From positions 62,001 through 126,000 of the forward strand of contig JAEYWD010000062.1 of NCBI GenBank assembly GCA_023429135.1: a DNA stretch of 64,000 nucleotides. The letters are read 5' to 3'. Below the pieces are notes generated by a model. That model had not been told where the DNA came from, ran no database searches, and saw only the letters and a list, made by a program, of their open reading frames with translations. The translations under genes and the position numbers were made by a program. The stretch comes from Bacteroidota bacterium. GTDB lineage: Bacteria > Bacteroidota > Bacteroidia > Bacteroidales > JAAUTT01. Below are positions 1 to 7,800 of the stretch, piece by piece; within the stretch, counting starts at the first letter, position 1, and each line of letters begins with the position of its first letter.

Positions 1-1084
1 ATTAGGCGAGATATATTTTAAGGCAAAATCCAATGGAATAAATGTTACCGTAGAATATATGCGTCAGGAGTTAAAAAAGGCCCTGGGTATAGAAAAGGTA
101 AAGAGATTCAGTGTTCAAGAAGGATTTGGAAAATATATCGATTTTAAAAAGACAGATTATAATGAAAATAACACCTCAATCAGCGAGGGTTATATAAAAC
201 AGTTAAATTCGACCAGAAATCACCTTAAGAAATTCAAAGAAAATCTTGATTTTAGTGACTTGGACGACAAGTTTTTTGAGGACTTTAAGAGATACTATTT
301 TGAAAAGAGAGAGGAGAAAGATAAAAATGGAGAGGTCAAATTAATATCAAATAGTCCGAATTCCTTTGCCAGCACTGTAAAAAGATTGAAAAGTTTCCTC
401 GACTATTCCTTTGACCAGGGTTGGTTAAAAACTGCTGCATACAAGGAATGGGAAGCCCATGAAAAGTATATAAACAAACCTGTTTTCTTGGACTGGAGCG
501 AATTAATCCATTTTTATGAAGCAAAGCTTCAATCTCCCAGTCAAGAGAAGGCCCGCGACCTTTTTGTGTTTCAATCAATGATAGGTGCAAGGTATGATGA
601 CCTAAAATCCCTTGATAAAACAAGTATTGTCGAAGGTAAAAATTCAAAAGGTGAAAAATACTTCGCGATGAAATATATCCAGGGAAAAACCGATACACCA
701 GTGGAAATTCCCCTTAATTTGATGGCTATTGATATTATTAATAAATACAAAAACCCTGGTGGAAATTTGTTGCCATTCATAAGCAACCAAAAATGCAATG
801 AATATTTAAAGCAAGCTGCAAAAAAAGCTGGTTTGAAAAGAATAGTTGAAAATATCAACTCCAACGGCGAAGTAGAAAAAGTACCTATTTGTGACTTGAT
901 AAGCACACACATGGCAAGGCGTAATTTTGTCGGAAATCATTTGAATGAGTTCGGTACGGAGGAGGTCATTGTAAAAAGTATGACGGGTCATGGCAAGGAT
1001 AGCAAGAGTTTCAGCCGATACTACGATATTTCTTTAAAAACGAAGCTCAAGGCAATTGAAAAAATGAATGAGGGAGGGAAGTAA
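1..1084 (+). CDS. Tyrosine recombinase/integrase, 5' end cut by window edge
   Basis: Site-specific tyrosine recombinase that would integrate and excise the island it lies in. The frame is open back to base 2 without a start, so the N-terminal arm-binding part lies outside the window; the first in-window ATG is at 59. Counting from that ATG, the catalytic set is complete: Arg178 in GARYDDL, a Lys in the QGKT beta-hairpin (about residue 220), His284-x-x-Arg287 in THMARR, a His in MTGHGK and the nucleophile in RYYD (Tyr321/322). A SAM-like core-binding domain (about 30-120) precedes it. This is the layout of Bacteroidota mobile-element integrases. The next gene starts directly after the stop codon, so the two are probably co-transcribed. 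The gene seems intact apart from the window edge. Confidence 0.93.
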   Translation, partial: LGEIYFKAKSNGINVTVEYMRQELKKALGIEKVKRFSVQEGFGKYIDFKKTDYNENNTSISEGYIKQLNSTRNHLKKFKENLDFSDLDDKFFEDFKRYYFEKREEKDKNGEVKLISNSPNSFASTVKRLKSFLDYSFDQGWLKTAAYKEWEAHEKYINKPVFLDWSELIHFYEAKLQSPSQEKARDLFVFQSMIGARYDDLKSLDKTSIVEGKNSKGEKYFAMKYIQGKTDTPVEIPLNLMAIDIINKYKNPGGNLLPFISNQKCNEYLKQAAKKAGLKRIVENINSNGEVEKVPICDLISTHMARRNFVGNHLNEFGTEEVIVKSMTGHGKDSKSFSRYYDISLKTKLKAIEKMNEGGK

Positions 1085-1828
1085 ATGGAAGCAGTAAAAT
1101 TTGAAAAAATGCTTTATGATTGGGGATTTTATAAGCAATCATTTAAAGACGATCATTATGAGGTTCAGTTATTATTGGATATTCTTAGTAAATATAATAT
1201 CCAATTACATCTATTACTAGAAGAAATAAAGAGTAATAATTTAGCCTGGAAGAAAAAAGTAACTGTTTTAAGTGATTGCTTGGAAGATTTGGAATGGACT
1301 ATTGATTTTGTGAAAAAATATGATAATGGTGATTATTACAGGTTTAATCCTCTCATAAATCTTAGGAGTTATAAAAAAGATATTATGCTGATGATTTCAG
1401 ACCCACGTCTGCAAACAACTCCTATTGGTGTAAATGATCTTAAACAAAAGGAAGCGAGTATTATTAAACTTATCGATCTATTAACAACAAAACAATATAA
1501 ACCAGGGTTTACAATTATTCCAATCAATCTTAAAGAGGGGTTTATAAAGTCACTTAATAGTAATACAGTGGATGGTGTTAATTGGCCTGAATCTTACTGG
1601 ATGCTGGGTGAAATATTGTTACTTCTGGAAAAGAAAAAAGTTTTATTAATTCCTAAAAGCGATATAATCAATTACATGCTTAATTATTGTAAGTTTAAAG
1701 GGAAGAAACCAGGTTATAAGAGTATCCAGAATAGCTGGAACAAAGCTAAGAATAATGATACGAATGAAAATAAATACAAATATTTTATGGCAGCACTTGA
1801 AGAAGTTTCTAATACTTTTGATGTGTAA
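1085..1828 (+). CDS. Hypothetical protein following the integrase
   Basis: A 247-residue soluble protein with no signal peptide or membrane segment. The ATG abuts the integrase stop codon with no gap, suggesting translational coupling. The N-terminal half is alpha-helical and rich in Leu, Lys and Asp; the C-terminal half contains a PGYKSIQNSWNKAKNN stretch that could be a small winged-helix or HTH segment. Its size, position and C-terminal pattern faintly recall RteC-type regulators of Bacteroides conjugative elements, but the similarity is too weak for an assignment. I do not recognise the family. Confidence 0.7.
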   Translation: MEAVKFEKMLYDWGFYKQSFKDDHYEVQLLLDILSKYNIQLHLLLEEIKSNNLAWKKKVTVLSDCLEDLEWTIDFVKKYDNGDYYRFNPLINLRSYKKDIMLMISDPRLQTTPIGVNDLKQKEASIIKLIDLLTTKQYKPGFTIIPINLKEGFIKSLNSNTVDGVNWPESYWMLGEILLLLEKKKVLLIPKSDIINYMLNYCKFKGKKPGYKSIQNSWNKAKNNDTNENKYKYFMAALEEVSNTFDV

Positions 1829-1922
1829 GCCTGATTATGAATAATTTACAACGTCATCAATTCTAATACATTTTCTAATATAATTTAAAGTGTATCAATA
1901 GTTTAAAGTTGATTTAAGGGCT

Positions 1923-1930
1923 TAACTTTG
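1923..1930 (+). promoter_or_regulatory. Bacteroidota-type -7 box
   Basis: TAACTTTG fits the TAnnTTTG -7 consensus of the Bacteroidota primary sigma factor. It lies about 30 bases upstream of the ATG at 1961. A TTG at 1909-1911 is too close (11-base spacer) to be a good -33 element. The box overlaps an in-frame TTG at 1928, which argues that translation starts at 1961 instead. Confidence 0.45.
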
Positions 1931-1960
1931 TTTCCATATAATTTAAATAAAACAAAAAAC

Positions 1961-2248
1961 ATGGAACAAATAATAGTAATCCCGGAAACCAGACTGAGAG
2001 AGCTGATCCGGGAGACAATCGCGGAAAATCAATTTCCTAAAGAACCACCAAGAGCTGACATTAAATTAACCTCAATTGCCCAATTGGCTGACTTCTTGGG
2101 TGTATCAACCGTAACGGCACAAAAAATTAAAAACAGTTTGCCAAAAGAGTATCTACAGGTAGGCCGCTCTTTTGTCATTTCTGCAAATTGGCTCCTACAG
2201 GAATATCCGAAAATGCAATCTGGCAAAGGAAAGAGGGCCGCACGATGA
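1961..2248 (+). CDS. DUF3853-like HTH DNA-binding protein (excisionase-type)
   Basis: A 95-residue protein with an N-terminal helix (MEQIIVIPETRLRELI) and a C-terminal winged-helix segment, SIAQLADFLGVSTVTAQKIK, followed by QVGRSFVI. This is the MerR/excisionase-like HTH typical of DUF3853 proteins. They sit between the integrase and replication genes of Bacteroidota mobile elements, where they are thought to act in excision or transcription control. The ATG at 1961 was chosen because the only upstream in-frame start is a TTG inside the putative -7 box. The stop overlaps the next start codon (ATGA), so the next gene is probably translated by coupling. Confidence 0.82.
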   Translation: MEQIIVIPETRLRELIRETIAENQFPKEPPRADIKLTSIAQLADFLGVSTVTAQKIKNSLPKEYLQVGRSFVISANWLLQEYPKMQSGKGKRAAR

Positions 2249-2445
2249 GGGATCTAGTTATAAACTTAGGTTATGGACGGGTGATGCACATCTCGCCAAG
2301 TGAGGTATTATATGCCGAAAAGAGCGTAGATCCTCGAACTCAACAGCTTGACCAGTTCACCATTCACCTTTCTTCGAGCGGTGCTCCGGTCCACGTAAGA
2401 GCCACACCAAAGGTAGCGGCATGGGTTAAACCCTTCCTAATATAA
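2245..2445 (+). CDS. Small hypothetical protein coupled to the HTH gene
   Basis: A 66-residue protein beginning MRDLVINLGYGRVMHI. It overlaps the preceding HTH gene by four bases (ATGA). No domain is recognisable; it is predicted to be beta-rich and soluble. It sits between the HTH protein and the AAA ATPase, 29 bases before the latter, so it belongs to the replication/control operon. A longer frame from a TTG at 2188 exists but would overlap the HTH gene by 60 bases and is less likely. Confidence 0.6.
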   Translation: MRDLVINLGYGRVMHISPSEVLYAEKSVDPRTQQLDQFTIHLSSSGAPVHVRATPKVAAWVKPFLI

Positions 2446-2474
2446 TTACTTGTTTTACAGATAATTTTCAGTTT

Positions 2475-3605
2475 ATGAGTGAAAAAATAAAGCCCGGTGG
2501 CGACCAGGCTAAAGGGGAAAATACTGCGTTGAAAGAACGGGACAAAGGTAATACAAATCAGAATATTAAACAAAATCCCGAGCAGAAAAAGCCTGCCATC
2601 AACCTCACCGGTATTCCCGCTCCACGTTCGGCAAGGGAAAGGATGGAAGCAGGGGCTAAGTTACCGCCAATCCAATGTCTCATCGGAACTGTATGGTTGT
2701 CCGGTGAGCTTCATATTCATTTTGGGGATAATGGTGCCGGTAAATCAATAATGGCCGTACAGTGGGCCATTTGTCTATGTGAGGGCAAGAGGTTGTTTGG
2801 ACACCTGGACAATGATTGCGGCCCGCTAACAGGCATTTATTACGACTTTGAATTAACGGACAGGCAAGTTTATCAACGATACACTGACCTGACAACCGGA
2901 ACTGAGTACCCCTGGCCGGAGAATTTATCCTACGACACTATTTCGTGGGATCAACTGGATGAGATGAATCCAGGAATTGATATTTTAACCTTGGTTCTGG
3001 CGAAAATCGAGCATGATGTTAAAGAGAAAGAGGCAAAGTTCATTGTTATTGACAACATCTCTTATCTTTCAATGAAGTCAACTTCAGACGCGGAGGTGGC
3101 TTTGAAGATCATGCGTGGTCTGGACGCACTGAAAAAAAACCTGGGAATAAGTATCCTGGTATTGGCTCATACCCCCAAAATTGATTATTCTGTTCCAATT
3201 ACCATTAATAATCTTGCTGGGTCTAAGATGTTGTCAAATTTCATCGATTCTGCATCGACCTTGGGGAAGTCTACGTTGGCGGTTGACGCTCGATATTTGA
3301 AGCAGTGTAAACAAAGGGCAGATGTTCAACTCTACAGTACTGATCACGTCCTCGTACTTAAACTAAGTAAGAACTTTAATTTTACCGGATTTGAGATGGA
3401 TGGGACAGGCTCAGAATATGATCACTTAGCGCGCAAGGGAAAGCCTAAAGAGGATCCTAACCTTGCCAGGAAGCTCGAAGCCGTGGAGCTTAAGAAGCAA
3501 CTAATACCAATACGTGAAATCGCCAAAAAATTAGGAGTTGGCAAAAGCACGGTAGCAGAATGGCTGAAAGAAATGAGAGTACCTGAAACTGACGTCCCAT
3601 TTTAG
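2475..3605 (+). CDS. RepA-like AAA ATPase (replicative helicase family) with C-terminal HTH
   Basis: A 376-residue RecA-fold ATPase of the RepA/AAA_25 type, expected to act as a helicase or helicase-loader when the element replicates. The Walker A motif GDNGAGKS is near residues 84-91 after the LSGELHIHFG strand, and Walker B FIVIDN is near 188-193. The first 50 residues are Lys-, Gln- and Pro-rich and look disordered. The C-terminal 30 residues form a resolvase-like HTH (IREIAKKLGVGKSTVAEWLK) that could bind origin DNA. It is followed immediately by an iteron array and then a Toprim primase, so the three make up a replication module. Nine-base iterons start right after the TAG and stay in its reading frame. 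Confidence 0.88.
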   Translation: MSEKIKPGGDQAKGENTALKERDKGNTNQNIKQNPEQKKPAINLTGIPAPRSARERMEAGAKLPPIQCLIGTVWLSGELHIHFGDNGAGKSIMAVQWAICLCEGKRLFGHLDNDCGPLTGIYYDFELTDRQVYQRYTDLTTGTEYPWPENLSYDTISWDQLDEMNPGIDILTLVLAKIEHDVKEKEAKFIVIDNISYLSMKSTSDAEVALKIMRGLDALKKNLGISILVLAHTPKIDYSVPITINNLAGSKMLSNFIDSASTLGKSTLAVDARYLKQCKQRADVQLYSTDHVLVLKLSKNFNFTGFEMDGTGSEYDHLARKGKPKEDPNLARKLEAVELKKQLIPIREIAKKLGVGKSTVAEWLKEMRVPETDVPF

Positions 3606-3900
3606 CCGGACAATCCGGACAAACCGGACAAAATGGACACGCAGGACAATCCGGACAAACCGGACAAAGTGGACAAACTGGACAAACTGGACAGCCGGAC
3701 AAACCAAAAACACTCATGTTGCTCATTTATAATATATTATTAATTTTTTCTCTATTTTGTCCGGACAGCTACCGGACACTATAACTAATTAATATATAAT
3801 ATATTATATCAATATTAAAAAACCTTGTCCGGAGACTCCCGGACACCGGACAAACACCTTTTTTTGTCCGTCCGGTAAAAAATAGCCGGACAAATAGTAA
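3606..3900. other. Putative replication origin: iteron array plus AT-rich segment
   Basis: The non-coding gap between the RepA-like ATPase and the primase. Eleven GGACA cores begin at 3608, 3617, 3626, 3635, 3644, 3653, 3662, 3671, 3680, 3689 and 3697, with a strict nine-base period (the last step is eight); the consensus is CCGGACAAA. An AT-rich stretch follows (about 3720-3755 and 3780-3822) with more CCGGACA/TGTCCGG cores in both orientations near 3760-3778, 3826-3855 and 3865-3894. Iterons beside an easily melted AT-rich block, flanked by helicase and primase genes, are the classic plan of an iteron-controlled origin. Function is inferred from arrangement only. Confidence 0.65.
3607..3703 (+). 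repeat. 9-bp tandem iterons, 11 copies
   Basis: Direct repeats of CCGGACAAA with variation mainly in the first two and last bases (AT, CA, GT or CT replacing CC; AAT, ACG or AGC at the end). The copy-to-copy period is nine bases. The core GGACA is invariant in all eleven copies, as expected if a protein rather than a codon pattern is being conserved. Confidence 0.9.
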
Positions 3901-3929
3901 TAAGAATTGCTTACTAAAAGAAAAAGATT

Positions 3930-4802
3930 ATGAATTGCGATGAGGCACGAAGTATTTCCATTGTTGATTTTTTGAGCAAAAATAGCATCGCCCTAGTTGG
4001 GGAAAATGGAACATGGTATAGGTATGAGAACCCTATTCGGAATGAGCGAACGCCCAGTTTTTTTGTAAATAAAAAAAAGAATTATTGGAAAGATTTTGGG
4101 TCAGGCGAATTCGGTAATATTATTGATCTGGTAAGAATAATGAATCATACAGACATTACTGGAGCTTTGAATATCCTAAAAGAAAACAAGCTAACACAAC
4201 ACCATTCTTTTTCTTTTAGTCAGCAAGAATCTGAAATCGATGGAAGCGAAGCAAAACTGATAATAAGGCACCTCCAGCCCATCCAAAACAAAGCACTCAT
4301 TCAATACCTGAATTATCGAAAGATTCCGTTGACCATTGCCGCAAAGTATTTGAAGGAAGCATATTACATAAACACTAATAGTCATAAACAATTTTTTGGC
4401 TTAGCATTCAAAAACGATAAGGGCGGTTATGCTTTAAGCAATAAATTAAAAGGAGGCAAACTAACTGTTAAGCCTAGCTATTTTACATCCATACAAGGCA
4501 ACCCCGAAAGCGTTAATATTTTCGAAGGGTTCTTTAATTTTCTTTCAGCATTGGTTTACTTTAAAGTCAATCAACCAGGTAACACAACCATAGTACTAAA
4601 CTCTCTTTCCAATCTAAATAAAGTTATTCCACTGCTAAATCAATTCAAGACTGTTAATTTGTTTTTGGATCACGATCCCGAAAGCCAGGCAGGTGAAAAA
4701 GCAACCGAAAAAATAAAAAGCATTCACCCGAATGTCATCGATCAATCAGTAAAAATTTACCCTGGTTACAAGGACTTTAACGATTTTTTAAATCAATTAT
4801 GA
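3930..4802 (+). CDS. Toprim-domain DNA primase of mobile-element type
   Basis: A 290-residue primase-like protein. Residues 1-90 match the CHC2 zinc-finger fold of DnaG-type primases (NERTPSFFVNKKKNYWKDFG, then GNIIDLV), but the zinc-binding Cys and His residues are missing, as is common in Bacteroidota element primases. The C-terminal half is a Toprim domain: the acidic residue of the first motif is in NIFEGFFNF and the second motif is LDHDPES. It would prime DNA synthesis from the adjacent iteron region with the RepA-like ATPase. Its stop overlaps the next start (ATGA). Confidence 0.88.
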   Translation: MNCDEARSISIVDFLSKNSIALVGENGTWYRYENPIRNERTPSFFVNKKKNYWKDFGSGEFGNIIDLVRIMNHTDITGALNILKENKLTQHHSFSFSQQESEIDGSEAKLIIRHLQPIQNKALIQYLNYRKIPLTIAAKYLKEAYYINTNSHKQFFGLAFKNDKGGYALSNKLKGGKLTVKPSYFTSIQGNPESVNIFEGFFNFLSALVYFKVNQPGNTTIVLNSLSNLNKVIPLLNQFKTVNLFLDHDPESQAGEKATEKIKSIHPNVIDQSVKIYPGYKDFNDFLNQL

Positions 4803-5035
4803 AAACAAATATCAGCAATTTAAAATTCGGCGATGTGTTCAAATTTCGCAAAAACGGACATAATTATTGGTTCAGTCACTATTCTGAACGATACAGAATA
4901 TTTGAATATCAGGACGAAAAAGGAAAGCCTCATCAAACGAGTAAAAATTCAAAAGTCTTATTAATTAAATTAAGTAAGAATCATTCCCTCGAACGTCAAC
5001 CGATTGACACCAACGCTTTGACGTCGACAATTTGA
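4799..5035 (+). CDS. Small hypothetical protein coupled to the primase
   Basis: A 78-residue basic protein starting MKTNISNLKFGDVFKF, overlapping the primase stop by four bases. The N-terminal FGDVFKFRKNGHNYW segment suggests a small beta-barrel. No family recognised. Its end overlaps the first of two TTTGACGTC repeats (5017-5025 and 5031-5039). Confidence 0.6.
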   Translation: MKTNISNLKFGDVFKFRKNGHNYWFSHYSERYRIFEYQDEKGKPHQTSKNSKVLLIKLSKNHSLERQPIDTNALTSTI

Positions 5036-5148
5036 CGTCAATCACATATACGGTTAGAACGAAATTATGACCAAATTATGAACAGATACCTATTTATAAA
5101 TCTGGTTTTTACGCGAATTCTGAACAACCCCTGTCATAATCTAAAAAA

Positions 5149-5177
5149 TTGTTTTTGTTTATAAGTCACTAATTTTG
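5149..5177 (+). promoter_or_regulatory. Candidate promoter of the coiled-coil gene
   Basis: TAATTTTG at 5170-5177 matches the TAnnTTTG -7 box; a TTG at 5149-5151 lies 18 bases upstream, close to the usual -33 spacing. It is 43 bases before the ATG at 5221. The preceding 110 bases hold two TTTGACGTC copies and two AAATTATGA copies, possible regulator sites. Confidence 0.5.
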
Positions 5178-5220
5178 ACATAGTAAAATTGACGCATAAC
5201 AGATATCCTTTTAGTATTTT

Positions 5221-5946
5221 ATGGCAACGTTATCCAAACGACAATTTCTATATTTAAAGACAGGCTCGATGAAAGAGCGGGTTTGTCAGTATTGTGGCGG
5301 AATTTATTACAGTGATTCTGAAACCAGTAAGTACTGTAGCACCAGTCATAAACAAATGGCTTACCTCAAAAGGCGCGAAGAAAATTTAGGCTTTCGTGAA
5401 GAATCCGAAAACGATAATGAATATGACAACAACGAAAATAATGAAGAAACAGATATGACAAACTCCGTATCCCAATTAATTTCCCTTACCAAGGAGAATG
5501 CCACCTTGGCAAGCCAAATCCAGTTCAAAGATTTGGAGATAAAGCAGTTAAATGAAAAGCTTAAGAGTATCGATTATTTGAACTCCACAATTTCAAGGCT
5601 TCAAAAAGAAAATGAGAAGTTAGCTGCAACGAACCGAGAAAATGCTCAGGCCTATACCTCTGCAATAGAACTGGAAAACGAAGTGGACCGGTTGAAAGAG
5701 CTTCTGGACAAAAAGGAATCGGACTTTAACCGTCAATTATCTGAGTTAAACCGGAAATTGCAGGTGGCCCAACTCCATGCCTTTGCCTATAAGGCTAAAG
5801 CCAATGGGTATGATAAATTGGGTTTGGAACAAATTAAGGCAATTATTCCTAGTGTTTCCAAAGCAGAGGGTTCAAAGATTAAACTCGATGACCATGTACT
5901 GATTAAGGAAAAAAATACTGAATATTTTGTAATCCGTAAAAAATAA
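5221..5946 (+). CDS. Zinc-ribbon plus coiled-coil protein
   Basis: A 241-residue protein. Residues 20-45 form a small zinc-binding module (VCQYCGG, then KYCSTSHKQMAYLKRRE). Residues 80-195 are a long coiled coil rich in Leu, Lys and Glu. The C-terminal 40 residues (KIKLDDHVLIKEKNTEYFVI) look like a small beta domain. The zinc module resembles the 63-residue protein at 11920, sharing the YCSTS core. Function is unknown; it could be a DNA-binding scaffold. A small membrane-protein gene follows after a four-base gap. Confidence 0.75.
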   Translation: MATLSKRQFLYLKTGSMKERVCQYCGGIYYSDSETSKYCSTSHKQMAYLKRREENLGFREESENDNEYDNNENNEETDMTNSVSQLISLTKENATLASQIQFKDLEIKQLNEKLKSIDYLNSTISRLQKENEKLAATNRENAQAYTSAIELENEVDRLKELLDKKESDFNRQLSELNRKLQVAQLHAFAYKAKANGYDKLGLEQIKAIIPSVSKAEGSKIKLDDHVLIKEKNTEYFVIRKK

Positions 5947-5950
5947 ATAT

Positions 5951-6214
5951 ATGTATAACGAATTTGAAATGAGTGGATTAGGATCTTCTGGAACATACAG
6001 CAGGTTAAATACGCCAGCTTCCGCCCCCGCAAAAAATGAATCTAATGGGTTGTTACCCACTCTATTCTTTGGTACCATAATATTCCTAGGTGCTTATGCT
6101 GGGTACCAATATCTAAAGACCGGTAAACTTAGATTGCCTTGGGAACCAAAAGAGCCAGATCCGCAAAAAGGGTTTACTGGCCGATACGGTGTTTTATATG
6201 ATCGAAACGCATAA
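5951..6214 (+). CDS. Small single-pass membrane protein
   Basis: An 87-residue protein with one clear transmembrane helix (LLPTLFFGTIIFLGAYAGYQ, about residues 36-57) between a Ser/Ala-rich N-terminus and a basic, Pro-rich C-terminus (KLRLPWEPKEPDPQK). It lies four bases after the coiled-coil gene and is probably its operon partner. No family recognised. Confidence 0.65.
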   Translation: MYNEFEMSGLGSSGTYSRLNTPASAPAKNESNGLLPTLFFGTIIFLGAYAGYQYLKTGKLRLPWEPKEPDPQKGFTGRYGVLYDRNA

Positions 6215-6227
6215 CGATTAACTTTAG

Positions 6228-6283
6228 GTTCATTGCCCTGGCCAGCTATTTTGACTAGCGTTTTAGGCCAGGGCGCTTGAACC
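6228..6283. other. Long imperfect inverted repeat
   Basis: GGTTCA at 6228-6233 pairs with TGAACC at 6278-6283, and GCCCTGGCC at 6235-6243 pairs with GGCCAGGGC at 6266-6274, with a further CTA/TAG inner pairing. No T-run follows, so it is not a normal terminator. It could be a structured RNA, a processing site or a recombination site. Confidence 0.6.
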
Positions 6284-6410
6284 AAAGAATTTGTAGATTT
6301 TCTTTGTTATATATTAAAGGTTTTAGTTGAAAAGCAGATTGACGGCCACCTCGTGAGACATGACCGTTTTTAATTAAGCACTTTTTTAATTTTTTCATAG
6401 TTTTATGTTC

Positions 6411-6451
6411 CCCCGGGGAGCCTAAGGGATTCTGCTCTCCGGGATTTTTTT
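6411..6451 (+). terminator. Rho-independent terminator
   Basis: CCCGGGGAG pairs imperfectly with CTCTCCGGG over a short loop and is followed by a seven-T run. It probably ends the operon running from 5221 to 6214. Confidence 0.75.
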
Positions 6452-6520
6452 AGATAAAGTAGTTCAAAAAAAACGGGTCTTGAAAATGCAGGCCGAAAAG
6501 CAATAAAATCAAGAAAAAAT

Positions 6521-6796
6521 ATGATTCAAAAACAGTCCCAAAAACGAGCGATTAAAAAAGTACAAATAAAGATTAATTCGAACAAAATGGAAGAATATGA
6601 TAAAGTAAATGTAACTCCTAAAGAGTTAGAGGCAGATCTAAGAAAGTTTAATTCCGCTGTGATAAAGTTTGTTCAAAAATATAACAAATACATGTCCGGA
6701 TTTTCGGTACATAAAAATCCAGAAAATCAATGGACAGTTCACCCTTCTTTGCAAGGTCCTTTTTTTTCCAAAGTTTATTCGGGAAGTGTGAAATGA
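6521..6796 (+). CDS. Small hypothetical protein
   Basis: A 91-residue basic protein starting MIQKQSQKRAIKKVQI; an internal ATG at 6587 (MEEYDKVNV) is an alternative start. It is charged, probably helical in the middle (PKELEADLRKFNSAVIKFVQ), with no recognisable domain. The last 22 bases overlap the end of an opposite-strand gene. Confidence 0.5.
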   Translation: MIQKQSQKRAIKKVQIKINSNKMEEYDKVNVTPKELEADLRKFNSAVIKFVQKYNKYMSGFSVHKNPENQWTVHPSLQGPFFSKVYSGSVK

Positions 6797-7008
6797 TTTA
6801 TTATGTAATCTAATTCGTATGGTAAAGTTTTGCCACCTTTCTCATGATCACAATAGCAACGTGCTTTGAATTCATTTTCACCAAGGTTCTCGCATTTTAT
6901 ACAATTAATTTTTATCCAATAGTTAGACCCTTTTTCGTAAATTTTTTTACCCATGAGGTTTAATTTATTGAATTCATTGATTTTAGCAAGACATTCTTTT
7001 TCACACAT
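6775..7008 (-). CDS. Small Cys-rich hypothetical protein
   Basis: A 77-residue frame on the minus strand. Cysteines occur as MCEKEC at the start, then INCIKCENLG and ARCYCDHEKGG, which could bind a metal. No family recognised. It converges on and overlaps the gene at 6521 by 22 bases, so one of the two may not be real. Confidence 0.45.
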   Translation of the reverse strand: MCEKECLAKINEFNKLNLMGKKIYEKGSNYWIKINCIKCENLGENEFKARCYCDHEKGGKTLPYELDYIINHFTLPE

Positions 7009-7100
7009 AACTTCGGTTCTTAGTTTAATTAAAAGTATAAAAATTCAACATTCATAAACCTCATCAACTGTGAATCGATTGGTACTATTTAAAACTTTGG

Positions 7101-7121
7101 TTCACTAATAATATTAGTGAA
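7101..7121. promoter_or_regulatory. 21-bp palindrome upstream of the small recombinase
   Basis: TTCACTAAT and ATTAGTGAA form perfect nine-base arms around a three-base centre, about 90 bases before the recombinase ATG. It could be a regulator operator or a recombinase core site; the sequence cannot decide between these. Confidence 0.5.
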
Positions 7122-7211
7122 TAAGTTAAATTATTGATAATTATATAATTAGATTTTATGAGGGTTTTAATATCTACACTTTTAGTTGTAAACAATCAAA
7201 AATGAACTAAA

Positions 7212-7790
7212 ATGGCATTAAAAGGATCGATTACCAAAGCCGATTTTATTCCATGGGATACAGCGGTAAATTTAATGCTCAAGTTAGAGCGTGACAAAAA
7301 ATATACAATGGCCATTCTATTTGGGGTAGGGCTTTTTTGTGGATTGAGAATTTCGGATATAAGAAGTTTGCGATGGAAAGACCTACTAAACCGTGAGGCT
7401 CTCATTATTCCTGAAAAGAAAACAGGCAAGATTCGAGAAATAAAAATAAATGAGACATTGAAAGGACTTACCTCCAGGATTTTTAAAAATCTTAATATCG
7501 GAGTAGACAGTTTTATTTTGGGTAACAGGATCAACGGTGACCCCATCACAACCCAGTGCCTTAATCGTAGCCTGAAGCAGGTTAGAACCGATTATAAGAT
7601 CAAGATTGCCAACATATCCTGTCACACTCTTAGGAAGTCATTCGGAAGGAGAATTTGGGAGAACGACAACTACTCGGAACGTGCCTTAATTCTTTTATCA
7701 GATATCTTCCGGCACTCTAATACAGCAATCACAAGGCGTTACCTGGGGATTACTAGTGAAGAGATCGAAAATATTTACCAATTACTTTAA
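7212..7790 (+). CDS. Short tyrosine recombinase (catalytic domain only)
   Basis: A 192-residue protein covering only the catalytic domain of tyrosine recombinases. All active-site elements are visible: Arg in GLRISDIRSL, Lys in the KKTGK hairpin, His-x-x-Arg in CHTLRKSFG, His in FRHSNT and Tyr in RRYLGI. No core-binding or arm-binding domain precedes it. Such short forms occur in Bacteroidota elements and may need another DNA-binding partner, act in inversion or resolve dimers. The ATG at 7212 lies after a 200-base non-coding stretch with a palindrome, which argues against a simple 5' truncation. A HIRAN gene follows ten bases later. Confidence 0.85.
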   Translation: MALKGSITKADFIPWDTAVNLMLKLERDKKYTMAILFGVGLFCGLRISDIRSLRWKDLLNREALIIPEKKTGKIREIKINETLKGLTSRIFKNLNIGVDSFILGNRINGDPITTQCLNRSLKQVRTDYKIKIANISCHTLRKSFGRRIWENDNYSERALILLSDIFRHSNTAITRRYLGITSEEIENIYQLL

Positions 7791-7800
7791 AATCAAGGAG

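Larger units (their letters stand above)
6215..6520. other. Gene-free gap with two RNA-hairpin candidates
   Basis: A 306-base gap. It holds a long imperfect palindrome at 6228-6283 and a GC-rich terminator at 6411-6451, each listed separately. No open frame of convincing quality is seen between them. Confidence 0.6.

Noticed and set aside
3490..3726. Minus-strand frame encoding repeated Cys-Pro-Val motifs
   Set aside because: The repeats come from the nine-base iterons read backwards; no start context or family supports a protein.
3606..3743. Stop-codon readthrough of the RepA-like gene into the PDK-type repeat frame
   Set aside because: The frame stays open for about 45 codons only because the iteron period is nine bases; the TAG is normal and other iterons beyond it are out of frame or inverted.
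3606..3900. CRISPR array
   Set aside because: Nine-base period with no spacers and no cas genes.
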